From assembly GCF_024281235.1 (NCBI RefSeq), contig NZ_JAHWXY010000001.1, forward strand, positions 62,001 to 126,000: a DNA stretch of 64,000 nucleotides, written 5' to 3'. Numbering within the stretch: position 1 is the first letter of the stretch; the number at the start of each line of letters is the position of its first letter. The DNA comes from Shinella daejeonensis. Its GTDB lineage: Bacteria; Pseudomonadota; Alphaproteobacteria; Rhizobiales; Rhizobiaceae. Shown in pieces: positions 1-9,478 of the stretch. The notes under the pieces were generated by a model that searched no databases, was not told where the DNA came from, and worked only from the letters and a program-made list of their open reading frames with translations. The position numbers and the translations under genes are program-made.

Positions 1-15
1 CGAGGGAAGCGGCTC

Positions 16-1842
16 ATGTGCGGAATTGTCGGTATCGTTGGAAACCAGCCTGTTGCCGGCCGGCTCGTGGAAGCGCTCAAGCGGCTGGAATACCGGGGCT
101 ACGATTCGGCGGGCGTCGCCACCATCGTCGACGGCCGGCTGGAGCGCCGCCGCGCCGAAGGCAAGCTGTTCAACCTGGAGAGGCGGCTGGCCGAGGAGCC
201 GCTGGGCGGCACGATCGGCGTGGCCCATACGCGCTGGGCGACCCACGGCGCGCCGACCGAAGCCAACGCCCATCCGCATTTCGTGGAGGGTGTCGCCGTC
301 GTTCACAACGGCATCATCGAGAATTTCTCGGAGATCCGCGATGAAATGACCGCCGAAGGCGCCGCCTTCACCACCGAGACCGATACGGAAGTGGTGGCGC
401 AACTGCTGGCGAAATATCGCCGCGAAGGCCTTGGCCGCCGTGAGGCGATGCATGCCATGTTGCGCCGCGTGACGGGAGCCTATGCGCTGGCGGTGATCTT
501 CGAGGACGACCCGTCCACGATCATGGCGGCGCGCAGCGGTCCGCCGCTCGCCATCGGCTATGGCCAGGGCGAAATGTTCCTCGGCTCCGACGCGATCGCG
601 CTTGCGCCCTTCACCAATGAGATCGCCTATCTGGTCGACGGCGACTGGGCGATCCTCGGCCGTGACGGCGCTTTCATCTTCGATAACGACGGCAATCGGG
701 TCGAGCGTCCGCGCCAGATCTCGTCCGCCGCCGCCTATCTCATCGACAAGGGCAACCACCGGCATTTCATGGAAAAGGAAATCCATGAGCAGCCGGAGGC
801 GATTTCCCACGCGCTGGGCCACTATGTGGATTTCCTGCGCCACGAGGTGAAGCCGGTCACGGGCGAGATCGATTTCGCATCGGTGCCGAGCCTTGCGATT
901 TCGGCCTGCGGCACCGCCTACCTGTCCGGCCTGATCGGCAAATACTGGTTCGAGCGCTACGCGCGCCTGCCGGTCGAAATCGACGTGGCCTCCGAGTTCC
1001 GATACCGTGAAATCCCGCTCAATCCGGCCTCGGCCGCGCTCTTCATCTCGCAATCCGGCGAGACCGCCGACACGCTGGCGTCGCTGCGCTATTGCCGCGA
1101 ACAGGGCCTGAAGATCGGCGCGGTGGTCAATACGCGCGAATCGACCATCGCGCGCGAAGCCGATTCCGTCTTCCCCATTCTCGCCGGGCCGGAAATCGGC
1201 GTGGCCTCGACCAAGGCGTTCACCTGCCAGCTCGCCGTGCTGGCGGCGCTTTCCGTCGGGGCGGGCAGGGCGCGGGGCACGATTTCGGCGGAAGAGGAAA
1301 GGGAACTCGTTCGCCATCTGTGCGAAATGCCGCGCATCATGAGCCGCGTGCTCAACACCATCCAGCCGGCCATCGAGCAATTGTCGCGCGATCTCTCGAA
1401 ATGCCGCGACGTGCTCTATCTCGGCCGGGGAACCAGCTATCCGCTCGCCATGGAGGGCGCGCTGAAGCTCAAGGAGATTTCCTATATCCACGCGGAAGGC
1501 TACGCCGCCGGCGAACTCAAGCACGGACCGATCGCGCTGATCGACGAGAACATGCCGGTCATCGTCATTGCGCCGCACGACCGCTTTTTCGAGAAGACCG
1601 TATCCAACATGCAGGAAGTCGCCGCGCGCGGCGGACGGATCATCTTCATGACCGATGAGAAGGGGGCGGCGGCCTCGCGGCTGGAGACCATGGCGACCAT
1701 CGTCATGCCGACCGTCCACGAGATCGTCGCGCCGATGATCTATTCCCTGCCGATCCAGCTTCTCGCCTATCATACGGCGGTCTTCATGGGCACGGACGTC
1801 GACCAGCCGCGCAATCTTGCGAAGTCTGTGACCGTCGAGTGA
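16..1842 (+). CDS. glmS: Glutamine-fructose-6-phosphate aminotransferase (isomerizing)
   Basis: GlmS converts fructose-6-phosphate and glutamine to glucosamine-6-phosphate, the first step to UDP-GlcNAc for peptidoglycan and lipid A; it is cytosolic. The 608-aa protein has the usual length. It starts MCGIVGIVG, so Cys2 is the N-terminal nucleophile of the class II glutaminase domain (about residues 1-220). Two SIS sugar-isomerase domains follow (around 285-420 and 455-600), and the C-terminus NLAKSVTVE is the conserved GlmS ending that closes the active site. A purine-rich RBS (gagggaag) lies before the ATG at the window edge. The stop overlaps the GTG start of the next gene, suggesting translational coupling. 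The riboswitch-ribozyme of Gram-positive glmS genes cannot be assessed, because only 15 bases of leader are present. Confidence 0.98.
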   Translation: MCGIVGIVGNQPVAGRLVEALKRLEYRGYDSAGVATIVDGRLERRRAEGKLFNLERRLAEEPLGGTIGVAHTRWATHGAPTEANAHPHFVEGVAVVHNGIIENFSEIRDEMTAEGAAFTTETDTEVVAQLLAKYRREGLGRREAMHAMLRRVTGAYALAVIFEDDPSTIMAARSGPPLAIGYGQGEMFLGSDAIALAPFTNEIAYLVDGDWAILGRDGAFIFDNDGNRVERPRQISSAAAYLIDKGNHRHFMEKEIHEQPEAISHALGHYVDFLRHEVKPVTGEIDFASVPSLAISACGTAYLSGLIGKYWFERYARLPVEIDVASEFRYREIPLNPASAALFISQSGETADTLASLRYCREQGLKIGAVVNTRESTIAREADSVFPILAGPEIGVASTKAFTCQLAVLAALSVGAGRARGTISAEEERELVRHLCEMPRIMSRVLNTIQPAIEQLSRDLSKCRDVLYLGRGTSYPLAMEGALKLKEISYIHAEGYAAGELKHGPIALIDENMPVIVIAPHDRFFEKTVSNMQEVAARGGRIIFMTDEKGAAASRLETMATIVMPTVHEIVAPMIYSLPIQLLAYHTAVFMGTDVDQPRNLAKSVTVE

Positions 1843-2333
1843 TCGTCCGGACCGAGCAGGGCGGCGATGTCGAGGCGATCCGTCACCTGACGGAGAGGGC
1901 GTTTGCGAGCGCGCCGCATACGGACGGGACGGAACATCTGATCATCGATCGTCTGCGGGCCGCGGCGGCGCTGACGCTTTCGCTGGTCGCCGAGGACGCC
2001 ACCGGGATCGTCGGCCATGTGGCCTTCTCACCGGTCGCTCTTTCGGACGGGACGGACGGCTGGTTCGGCCTCGGTCCCCTTTCGGTTGCGCCCGAACGGC
2101 AGCGGACGGGGATCGGCGGCGCGCTGGTGCGAACCGGCCTTGCCCGCCTGCGGGAAAAGCCGGCAGCCGGTTGCGTGCTGCTTGGCGATCCGGCCTATTA
2201 TGGCCGTTTCGGTTTTGTCGCAGATGCGCGCCTGCGGCTGGAGGGCGTGCCGCCGGAGTATTTCCAGTCTGTGGCGTTTTCGCCGGTTTACGGCGAGCGA
2301 ACGGTTACCTATCATCCCGCTTTTTACGGCTGA
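1839..2333 (+). CDS. GNAT family N-acetyltransferase
   Basis: A 164-aa protein of the GNAT fold, which moves the acetyl group of acetyl-CoA to an amine. The acetyl-CoA pyrophosphate loop is visible as RQRTGIGGAL (about residues 87-96, the R/Q-x-x-G-x-G/A pattern) after the beta-4 segment LGPLSVAPE. GDPAYYGRFGF downstream is typical of the YhbS-like subgroup. The GTG start overlaps the glmS stop by 4 bases (GTGA), so it is probably read by translational coupling. The acceptor substrate is unknown. A link to amino-sugar acetylation is tempting from the position after glmS but unsupported, because bacterial GlcN acetylation is done by GlmU. Confidence 0.88.
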   Translation: MIVRTEQGGDVEAIRHLTERAFASAPHTDGTEHLIIDRLRAAAALTLSLVAEDATGIVGHVAFSPVALSDGTDGWFGLGPLSVAPERQRTGIGGALVRTGLARLREKPAAGCVLLGDPAYYGRFGFVADARLRLEGVPPEYFQSVAFSPVYGERTVTYHPAFYG

Positions 2334-2379
2334 GCGCCTCCCACGTTCAGGCCGGTCTCGCCATGATGCTGGATGATCG

Positions 2380-3069
2380 ATGAACGAAACGGTTCCGAGA
2401 CAGTCGCTTGCAATGCGGCTGCGCAATAACTTTCTGGCCGGCCTCGTCATCTGCGCGCCGATCGCTATCACCATCTGGCTGACGTGGACCTTCATCCATT
2501 GGGCCGACAGCTGGGTGAAGCCCTATATTCCCGCCCGGTATAATCCGGAAAGCTATCTGCAATTCGCCATTCCCGGCTTCGGTCTGCTGATCGCCCTGGT
2601 CCTGATCACCCTCGTCGGCTTTCTCGGCAAGAACCTGATCGGACGTTCCGTCCTGCAATTCGGCGATTCGCTGTTCTACCGGATGCCGCTGGTGCGCACG
2701 GTGCACAAGAGCCTCAAGCAGATTTTCGAGACGGTGCTGCGCGACAAGGGAACCTCCTTCACGCAGGCGGCGCTGGTCGAATATCCAAGCGCCGGCCTGT
2801 GGTCGGTCGTCTTCGTGGCGACCGACGCGCGCGGCGAGATCGCCACGAAATTCCGGGCGATGGGCAAGGATATGGTCGCCTGCTTCCTGCCGCCGACGCC
2901 GTTTCCAACCGCGGGTTTCCTTGTCTATGTGCCGCGCGAGAAGATCGTCCCGCTCGACATGAGCGCCGAGGACGCCGCGAAGCTGATCATCTCCGTCGGC
3001 CTCGTGACGCCGCCGGTTGCATCAGGCGCGCCGCCCAAACCCGCGGAAACGGGCACGGCGGAGACATAG
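2380..3069 (+). CDS. DUF502 family membrane protein
   Basis: A 229-aa inner-membrane protein. Two hydrophobic segments are evident near the N-terminus (about residues 13-35, FLAGLVICAPIAITIWLTW, and 62-85, FGLLIALVLITLVGFLG), followed by a soluble domain with LVEYPSAGLWSVVFVAT and a late FLPPTPFPTAGFLVYVPRE motif, both characteristic of DUF502. The tail is rich in Pro and Ala. The family has no established function. In rhizobia it is commonly found between glmS and recG, as here. It begins 46 bases after the GNAT gene on the same strand and may belong to the glmS transcript. Confidence 0.9.
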   Translation: MNETVPRQSLAMRLRNNFLAGLVICAPIAITIWLTWTFIHWADSWVKPYIPARYNPESYLQFAIPGFGLLIALVLITLVGFLGKNLIGRSVLQFGDSLFYRMPLVRTVHKSLKQIFETVLRDKGTSFTQAALVEYPSAGLWSVVFVATDARGEIATKFRAMGKDMVACFLPPTPFPTAGFLVYVPREKIVPLDMSAEDAAKLIISVGLVTPPVASGAPPKPAETGTAET

Positions 3070-3093
3070 GCCGGCGTAAGGGGCCTGCCGTTA

Positions 3094-3312
3094 TCACTCT
3101 GCGTCGGCGGGCGTCGTATCGCCATCCCGCTGGAGCACCGGAGCTTCCGTTGCCGGCAGGCGTTCCTGCTTCTGGGTGGTGCGGACGCTTGCCGTGACGA
3201 TCGTCCGGTCGATATCGGCGGCGGCGCTTGCCTTGGTGTGCCATGCGCAATCGGCCAGAGCGGCCGAGGGTGAAAGCGCAAGCACGACTGCGACTGCGAG
3301 AACTGTCTTCAT
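3094..3312 (-). CDS. Small exported protein of unknown function
   Basis: A 72-aa protein with a clear Sec signal peptide (MKTVLAVAVVLALSPSAALA, predicted cleavage after residue 20) and a short mature part with one Cys and no recognisable domain. A good RBS (aaggag) lies about 9 bases before the ATG at 3312, which supports it as a real gene despite its size. It lies between the converging end of the DUF502 gene and recG, on the recG strand. The mature part is too short for a catalytic domain. I do not recognise the family; small secreted proteins of this kind are common in Rhizobiaceae. Confidence 0.65.
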   Translation of the reverse strand: MKTVLAVAVVLALSPSAALADCAWHTKASAAADIDRTIVTASVRTTQKQERLPATEAPVLQRDGDTTPADAE

Positions 3313-3399
3313 GGCATTTCTCCTTTTCGCGGATGGACCATAATGCGGCTACCGCAGCCATCTGCGAAATCACGTTTTCGTGGCGATGGAGAAGTCCCG

Positions 3400-5505
3400 T
3401 CAGCCGGCGCGCAGGAAGCGGATCGCCTCGTCGCGGCGATAGAGGTAAAGCAGGGTGCGGATCGCCTCGCCGCGTTCGCCCGTCAGGTCCGGATCGCGCT
3501 CCAGCGTATAGGCCGCATCCTTGCGGGCGATCTCCAGCAGATCGCCATGCGCCTCCAGGCTTGCGACGCGAAAGCCGGGCGTTCCCGACTGCCGGGTGCC
3601 GAGAAGCTCGCCTTCGCCCCTGAGTTTCAGATCCTCCTCCGCGATCCGGAATCCATCTTCCGTTTCGCGCATGATCGATAGCCGGGCGCGGCCGTTCTCG
3701 CTGAGCGGCCCCTTGTAGAGCAGGATGCAACTCGATGCCTCGTCGCCGCGCCCGACGCGACCGCGCAACTGATGAAGCTGTGCCAGTCCGAAGCGTTCGG
3801 CATGTTCGATCACCATGATCGTGGCGTCGGGAATGTCGACACCGACCTCGACGACGGTCGTGGCCACCAGAAGCCGGGTCTCGCCGTTCTTGAAGGCGAG
3901 CATCGCGGCGTCCTTCTCCGGCCCGCTCATCCGCCCGTGCACGAGGCCGGCAGCCGGGCCGAAGACACCCGCAAGCGTCGCATGCCGCTCCTCGACGGAC
4001 ATGAGATCGCTTTCCTCCGATTCCTCGACCAGCGGGCAGATCCAATAGGCCTTCTTTCCGGCGCCGAGTGCGCTGCGCAGGCGGTCGACGATCTCGCCGG
4101 TCCGCTCCTGCGGCATCACGACGGTCTGGATCGGCTTGCGGCCGGCCGGTTTCTCCGTGAGCCTGGACACGTCCATGTCGCCGAAGGCGGCGAGCACGAG
4201 GGTGCGGGGAATGGGGGTCGCTGTCATCACCAGCATATGCGGGGAAATGCCCTTTGCCGTCAGCCGCAGGCGCTGATGCACGCCGAACCGGTGCTGCTCG
4301 TCGACCACGGCGAGCACGAGATCATGGTAGCTGACATTGTCCTGAAAGAGCGCATGGGTGCCGATGACGATCTGTGTCTCGCCCGAGGCGATACGCTCCA
4401 GGATGGCGTCGCGCTCGCGTCCCTTGGTGCGGCCGGTGAGCACGTCGATCGCCACACCCGACGGCCCGGCCATGCGGGAAATCGTCGCGAAATGCTGGCG
4501 TGCGAGAATTTCGGTCGGCGCCATCAGCACCGCCTGTCCGCCCGATTCGACCGCCGCCAGCATGGCCATCAGCGCCACCGCCGTCTTGCCCGCGCCGACG
4601 TCGCCCTGAAGCAGCCGCAGCATCCGCAGGTCCTTGCCCATGTCCGCGAGAACATCGGCAATCGCCGCTTCCTGGCTGTTCGTCAGCGAAAACGGCAGGG
4701 CGTCGACGACGGGAGCGGTGAGCAGGCCGGTTGCCCGCACGGGCCGGCCCGCCACCTTGCGCAGTTTCTGCCGCACCAGCGCCAGCGAGATCTGTCCCGC
4801 CAGGAACTCGTCATAGGCAAGGCGGCGGCGCGCCGGAGCCTGCGGATCGAGATCGGTCTCGTCGCGCGGGTCGTGCAGGCGCTGGAAGGCGGCGGCGGCG
4901 CTGGAAAAACCCTGTTGCCGGCGCAGGCTTTCCTCGATCCATTCCGGAAGGTCGGGCAGGCGGGCGACGGCGGTTTCGACGGCCTTGCGCAGCACTTTCG
5001 GCGAGAGCCCGGCGGTGAGCGGATGGACAGGCTCCACCAGCGGCAGGTTCTCCTGCTCGTCGAGGCGGACCATGTGATCCGGATGCACCATCGAGGCGCG
5101 ACCGTTGAACCAGTCCACCTTGCCGCTGACGACCACCGTCTCGTCGAGCGGAAGCGCCTTTTCCAGCCAGTTTCCCTTCACGCGGAAGAAGGTCAGCGCC
5201 AGTTCGCCGGTGTCGTCATGCAGGAAAACCCGATAGGGCACGCTGGATTTTCCGGAAGGCGGCGGCTGGTGCCGGTCGACACGGCCGGTAATGGTGACGA
5301 TCGTCCCTTGCGGCGCATGGGCGATGCCGGGCTGGTTGCGCCGGTCGACGATACTGTGGGGGAAATGGAACAGGAGATCGACGACGCGGCAATCGTCGAT
5401 GCTTTCCGCGTCGAGCAGGCGGGCGAAAAGCTCTCCCACTTTCGGCCCGATACCGGGAAGCGAGGCGAGCGGAGCGAAAAGGGGATCGAGCAGGGCCGGG
5501 CGCAT
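3400..5505 (-). CDS. recG: ATP-dependent DNA helicase RecG
   Basis: RecG remodels stalled replication forks and branch-migrates Holliday junctions. The 701-aa protein has an N-terminal wedge/OB region (QGTIVTITGRVDRHQ), Walker A GDVGAGKTAVAL, a DEQH box (VVDEQHRFGVHQR), motif III MTATPIPRTL and the C-terminal HLRGRVGRG-type motif (LHQLRGRVGRGDE). The start chosen is the ATG at 5505 (MRPALLDPLFAP), giving the normal family length; an in-frame GTG at 5577 would add 24 residues of no family similarity. It is divergent from sdhE and mfd, with about 107 bp between the starts of recG and sdhE that must hold both promoters. Confidence 0.97.
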   Translation of the reverse strand: MRPALLDPLFAPLASLPGIGPKVGELFARLLDAESIDDCRVVDLLFHFPHSIVDRRNQPGIAHAPQGTIVTITGRVDRHQPPPSGKSSVPYRVFLHDDTGELALTFFRVKGNWLEKALPLDETVVVSGKVDWFNGRASMVHPDHMVRLDEQENLPLVEPVHPLTAGLSPKVLRKAVETAVARLPDLPEWIEESLRRQQGFSSAAAAFQRLHDPRDETDLDPQAPARRRLAYDEFLAGQISLALVRQKLRKVAGRPVRATGLLTAPVVDALPFSLTNSQEAAIADVLADMGKDLRMLRLLQGDVGAGKTAVALMAMLAAVESGGQAVLMAPTEILARQHFATISRMAGPSGVAIDVLTGRTKGRERDAILERIASGETQIVIGTHALFQDNVSYHDLVLAVVDEQHRFGVHQRLRLTAKGISPHMLVMTATPIPRTLVLAAFGDMDVSRLTEKPAGRKPIQTVVMPQERTGEIVDRLRSALGAGKKAYWICPLVEESEESDLMSVEERHATLAGVFGPAAGLVHGRMSGPEKDAAMLAFKNGETRLLVATTVVEVGVDIPDATIMVIEHAERFGLAQLHQLRGRVGRGDEASSCILLYKGPLSENGRARLSIMRETEDGFRIAEEDLKLRGEGELLGTRQSGTPGFRVASLEAHGDLLEIARKDAAYTLERDPDLTGERGEAIRTLLYLYRRDEAIRFLRAG

Positions 5506-5612
5506 GCCGGCAAAATCGCCGGAGAAGGACGCTTTGGCAAGGCTGACAAGCGGCTTTTGCCGGTTTATAGAGGCCACGACAGTCGCATGCGGTGAAGAAA
5601 GGCGGAACGATC

Positions 5613-5930
5613 ATGACGGGAACGACACGCTCGAGTGCGGGGATCGATCCGCGCCGCAAGCGCATCCTGTTTCGCTGCTGGCATCGGGGCATCCGCGAAA
5701 TGGATCTGGTTCTCGGTGCCTTTGCCGATGCGGAGATCGCGACGCTCGACGAGGCCGAACTCGACGAACTGGAGGAGATCATGGCGAAAGAAGACGCCGA
5801 TCTCGTGAAATGGGTGACGGGAGAAGCGCCGCCACCGGAACGATATCGGACCGGCCTGTTCCCGCGGATTGCCGCCTACAGGCCCGATTTCTCGCCGCTC
5901 TTCGTCGAACGCACCGGAACAGACCCATGA
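5613..5930 (+). CDS. sdhE: FAD assembly factor SdhE (DUF339)
   Basis: SdhE promotes covalent FAD attachment to the flavoprotein subunit of succinate dehydrogenase. The 105-aa protein carries the hallmark RGxxE motif (HRGIREMDLVLG, about residues 23-34) and the acidic helix TLDEAELDELEEIM typical of the family. The ATG at 5613 is preceded by a purine-rich aggcgga; a GTG at 5592 would add seven residues. The stop overlaps the mfd start (ATGA), so the two are translationally coupled. The sdhE-mfd pairing next to divergent recG is a standard rhizobial arrangement and has no obvious functional meaning. Confidence 0.93.
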   Translation: MTGTTRSSAGIDPRRKRILFRCWHRGIREMDLVLGAFADAEIATLDEAELDELEEIMAKEDADLVKWVTGEAPPPERYRTGLFPRIAAYRPDFSPLFVERTGTDP

Positions 5931-8900
5931 TCGCCGGCTTCTTTCCCGAGCGCGTCGCCGCCGCCGGCCAGCCGCTGACTATCGGCGGGGTTCCTTCCGG
6001 GCTCGAACCGCTGATCCTCGCCGATCTCGTGCGCGCCACGGGGCCGGTCGCCTATGTCCTATCCGACGGGCAGCGCATCGCCGATCTGGAGCAGATGCTG
6101 GGCTTCGTCGCCCCGGATGTTCCGGTCTTGACGCTGCCGGGCTGGGATTGTCTTCCCTATGACCGCGTTTCCCCGAGCGCCGAAGTTTCCGCGCGCCGGC
6201 TGTCGGCGCTTTCGGCGCTGATCGCGCACGCGAAAAAGCCGCATCCCGCCATCGTTCTCGTCACCGTCAACGCGCTGTTGCAGAAGACCGCGCCGCGCAC
6301 CGTCATCGAGAGCCTCGCCTTTTCCGCCCGCCCCGGCAACCAGATCCGAATGGACGATATCGCCGGGCGGCTGGAGCGCAACGGTTTCGAGCGCGTGGCG
6401 ACCGTCCGGGAGGTCGGCGAATACGCCGTCCGCGGCGGCATCCTCGATGTCTTCGTGCCGGGCAGCGGCGAGCCGCTGCGCCTCGATTTCTTCGGCGATA
6501 CGCTGGAATCGATCCGCTCCTTCGATCCGGCAAGCCAGCGCACGACGGGTCAGGCCCGTTCTCTCGATCTCAACCCGATGAGCGAGGTGACGCTGACGCC
6601 GGAAACCATTTCCCGCTTCCGCACGCAATATCTCGCGCTCTTCGGCGCCGCGACCCGGGACGACGCGCTTTACCAGGCGGTTTCCGAAGGCCGTCGTTTC
6701 GCCGGGATGGAGCATTGGCTGCCGCTGTTCTACGACGGGCTGGAAACGATCTTCGACTATCTGGCGGGATTTCGGATCGTCACCGATCACACCGTGCGCG
6801 AGGCGGCGGTCGAACGCTCGCGGCTGGTGCGCGACTATTACGATGCGCGCCTCGCCTCGGCCACGCCCGGCAAGGGACAGGTGGCGCAGGCCACGCCCTA
6901 CAAGCCGGTGCCGCCCGGCCAGTTCTATCTGGAGGCGGATCGCTTTGCGCGCGACCTCGATGAGCGCAACGCCATCCGGCTGTCTCCGTTCAACGAGCAT
7001 GAGGGCGAAGCGCGCCATGTGGTGACCGTGGAGGCGCGGCCGGGCGTGCGCTGGGCGCGGCCCGTCGGCGGCGACGATGCGGAGACGGCGCGCGTCAATG
7101 TCTTCGAGCAGGCGGTGAAACATATCGCCGCGCGCCGGGCCGACGGCGACAAGGTGCTGGTGACGGGCTGGTCGGAAGGTTCGCTCGATCGTCTGCTACA
7201 GGTGCTGGCGGAACACGGGCTCGGCAATGTCGTGCCGGTGGAAAAGCTCTCCGATCTCGGCAGGCTGAAGCCGGGCGAGGCGGCATCGGCCGTTCTCAGC
7301 CTCGAAAGCGGCTTCGAGACCGGCGATATCGTCGTCATCGGCGAGCAGGATATTCTCGGCGACCGCATGGTGCGGCGTTCCAAACGCCGCAAGCGCGGCG
7401 CCGATTTCATCACCGAGGTTGCCGGCCTCGACGAGGGGTCCATCGTCGTCCATGCCGAGCACGGCATCGGCCGCTTCGTCGGCCTTCGCACCATCGAGGC
7501 TGCGGGCGCGCCCCATGCCTGCCTCGAATTGCGCTACGCGGACGACGCGAAGCTGTTCCTGCCGGTGGAAAACATCGACCTGCTTTCGCGCTACGGCGGC
7601 GAGGGAACGGATGCGGTTCTCGACAAGCTGGGCGGTGTCGCCTGGCAGGCGCGCAAGGCCAGGCTCAAGAAGCGCCTGCTTGAAATGGCCAATGGTCTCA
7701 TTCAGGTCGCCGCGGCGCGGCTCGTTCGCCATGCGCCGGTGCTGACGGCGACGGACGGCGTCTACGACGAATTCGCCGCGCGCTTTCCCTATGAGGAAAC
7801 GGATGATCAGGCGGGCGCCATCGATGCGGTGCGCGACGATCTCGTCGCCGGCCGGCCGATGGATCGGCTCGTCTGCGGCGACGTTGGTTTCGGCAAGACG
7901 GAAGTGGCGCTGCGCGCGGCCTTCATCGCGGCGATGAACGGCGTGCAGGTGGCCGTCGTGGTGCCGACGACACTGCTTGCCCGACAGCACTTCAAGACCT
8001 TCTCCGACCGTTTTCGCGGCTTGCCGATCCGCGTGCAGCAGGCCTCGCGCCTCGTTGGATCGAAGGAGCTGGCGCTCGTCAAGAAGGAGCTGGCCGACGG
8101 CAAGACCGATATCGTCGTCGGCACGCATGCATTGCTGGCAAGTTCGACCAGATTTGCCAATCTCGGCCTGCTCGTCATCGACGAGGAGCAGCATTTCGGC
8201 GTCAAGCACAAGGAGCGGCTGAAGGAGCTGAAGAGCGACGTCCATGTCCTCACACTTTCGGCGACGCCGATCCCGCGGACGCTCCAGCTTGCCATGACGG
8301 GCGTGCGGGAGCTGTCGCTGATCACCACGCCGCCGGTCGACCGCATGGCGGTGCGCACCTTCATTTCGCCCTTCGATCCGCTGGTCATCCGCGAGACGCT
8401 GATGCGCGAGCATTATCGCGGCGGCCAGAGTTTCTATGTCTGCCCGCGTATCAGCGATCTGGCGGAGATCCACGACTTCCTGCAACAGGACGTGCCGGAA
8501 CTGAAAGTCGCCGTCGCACACGGCCAGATGCCGGCGACCGAGCTTGAAGACATCATGAACGCCTTCTACGATGGCCGCTACGACGTATTGTTGTCGACGA
8601 CCATTGTCGAATCGGGCCTCGACGTTCCCACAGCCAACACGATGATCGTGCATCGCGCCGACATGTTCGGGCTGGCGCAGCTTTATCAGCTGCGCGGCCG
8701 TGTCGGCCGCTCGAAGGTGCGCGCCTTCGCACTGATGACGCTTCCGGTGAACCGCAAGCTGACCGGCACGGCGGAGCGGCGGCTGAAGGTGCTGCAATCG
8801 CTCGATACGCTCGGCGCCGGCTTCCAGCTCGCCAGCCACGATCTCGATATCCGCGGTGCGGGCAATCTGCTCGGCGAGGAACAGTCCGGCCATATCAAGG

Positions 8901-9439
8901 AGGTCGGTTTCGAACTCTATCAGCAGATGCTGGAGGAGGCGGTCGCCGAGATCAAGGGCGACGAGGAGGTCCTCGATACGGGCTGGTCGCCGCAGATTTC
9001 GGTCGGCACGCCGGTCATGATCCCCGACGACTACGTGCCGGATCTGCACCTGCGTCTCGGTCTTTACCGCCGCCTCGGCGAAATCACCGACCTTGCCGAC
9101 ATCGACGCCTTCGGCGCGGAACTGATCGACCGTTTCGGTCCCTTGCCGCTGGAGGTTCAGCACCTTCTGAAGATCGTCTATATCAAATCGCTTTGCCGTG
9201 TGGCCAATGTCGAGAAGCTCGATGCCGGGCCGAAGGGCGTGGTCGTGCAGTTCCGCAACAAGGAGTTTCCGAACCCGGCCGCCCTCGTCGGCCATATCGC
9301 AAGACAGGGCACCCTTGCGAAGATCCGGCCGGATCAGAGCCTCTTCCTCGCACGCGACTATCCGACCCCGGAAAAGCGTCTGACCGGGGCAGCGCAGGTG
9401 ATGACACAACTTGCGGGACTGGCGAAACAGGAGGCCTGA
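5927..9439 (+). CDS. mfd: Transcription-repair coupling factor Mfd
   Basis: Mfd removes RNA polymerase stalled at DNA lesions and recruits UvrA. The 1170-aa protein has the N-terminal UvrB-like module (PGWDCLPYDRVSPS), the CarD-type RNA polymerase interaction domain (VVHAEHGIGRFVGL, about residues 505-520), then RecG-like translocase motors with Walker A CGDVGFGKTEVAL, the DEEQ box (VIDEEQHFGVKHKE), LSATPIPRTLQL and QLRGRVGRSKVRAF, and a C-terminal TRCF domain. The ATG overlaps the sdhE stop by 4 bases. Length and motif order are complete. Its repair partner uvrA lies 20 kb away in the same window. Confidence 0.98.
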   Translation: MIAGFFPERVAAAGQPLTIGGVPSGLEPLILADLVRATGPVAYVLSDGQRIADLEQMLGFVAPDVPVLTLPGWDCLPYDRVSPSAEVSARRLSALSALIAHAKKPHPAIVLVTVNALLQKTAPRTVIESLAFSARPGNQIRMDDIAGRLERNGFERVATVREVGEYAVRGGILDVFVPGSGEPLRLDFFGDTLESIRSFDPASQRTTGQARSLDLNPMSEVTLTPETISRFRTQYLALFGAATRDDALYQAVSEGRRFAGMEHWLPLFYDGLETIFDYLAGFRIVTDHTVREAAVERSRLVRDYYDARLASATPGKGQVAQATPYKPVPPGQFYLEADRFARDLDERNAIRLSPFNEHEGEARHVVTVEARPGVRWARPVGGDDAETARVNVFEQAVKHIAARRADGDKVLVTGWSEGSLDRLLQVLAEHGLGNVVPVEKLSDLGRLKPGEAASAVLSLESGFETGDIVVIGEQDILGDRMVRRSKRRKRGADFITEVAGLDEGSIVVHAEHGIGRFVGLRTIEAAGAPHACLELRYADDAKLFLPVENIDLLSRYGGEGTDAVLDKLGGVAWQARKARLKKRLLEMANGLIQVAAARLVRHAPVLTATDGVYDEFAARFPYEETDDQAGAIDAVRDDLVAGRPMDRLVCGDVGFGKTEVALRAAFIAAMNGVQVAVVVPTTLLARQHFKTFSDRFRGLPIRVQQASRLVGSKELALVKKELADGKTDIVVGTHALLASSTRFANLGLLVIDEEQHFGVKHKERLKELKSDVHVLTLSATPIPRTLQLAMTGVRELSLITTPPVDRMAVRTFISPFDPLVIRETLMREHYRGGQSFYVCPRISDLAEIHDFLQQDVPELKVAVAHGQMPATELEDIMNAFYDGRYDVLLSTTIVESGLDVPTANTMIVHRADMFGLAQLYQLRGRVGRSKVRAFALMTLPVNRKLTGTAERRLKVLQSLDTLGAGFQLASHDLDIRGAGNLLGEEQSGHIKEVGFELYQQMLEEAVAEIKGDEEVLDTGWSPQISVGTPVMIPDDYVPDLHLRLGLYRRLGEITDLADIDAFGAELIDRFGPLPLEVQHLLKIVYIKSLCRVANVEKLDAGPKGVVVQFRNKEFPNPAALVGHIARQGTLAKIRPDQSLFLARDYPTPEKRLTGAAQVMTQLAGLAKQEA

Positions 9440-9478
9440 GCCGGCGCCGCCGGTTCAGGCGGGCCTCAACAAGGCCGA

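Noticed and set aside
7196-9409. Long open frames antisense to mfd, recG, uvrA and gyrA.
   Set aside because: High GC content opens long antisense frames opposite real genes. Their predicted proteins are rich in Arg, His and Ala without domains.
9462-9476. Hairpin ggcct/aggcc between mfd and the DsbA-family gene as a terminator.
   Set aside because: The stem is only five bases and no T-run follows on either strand.
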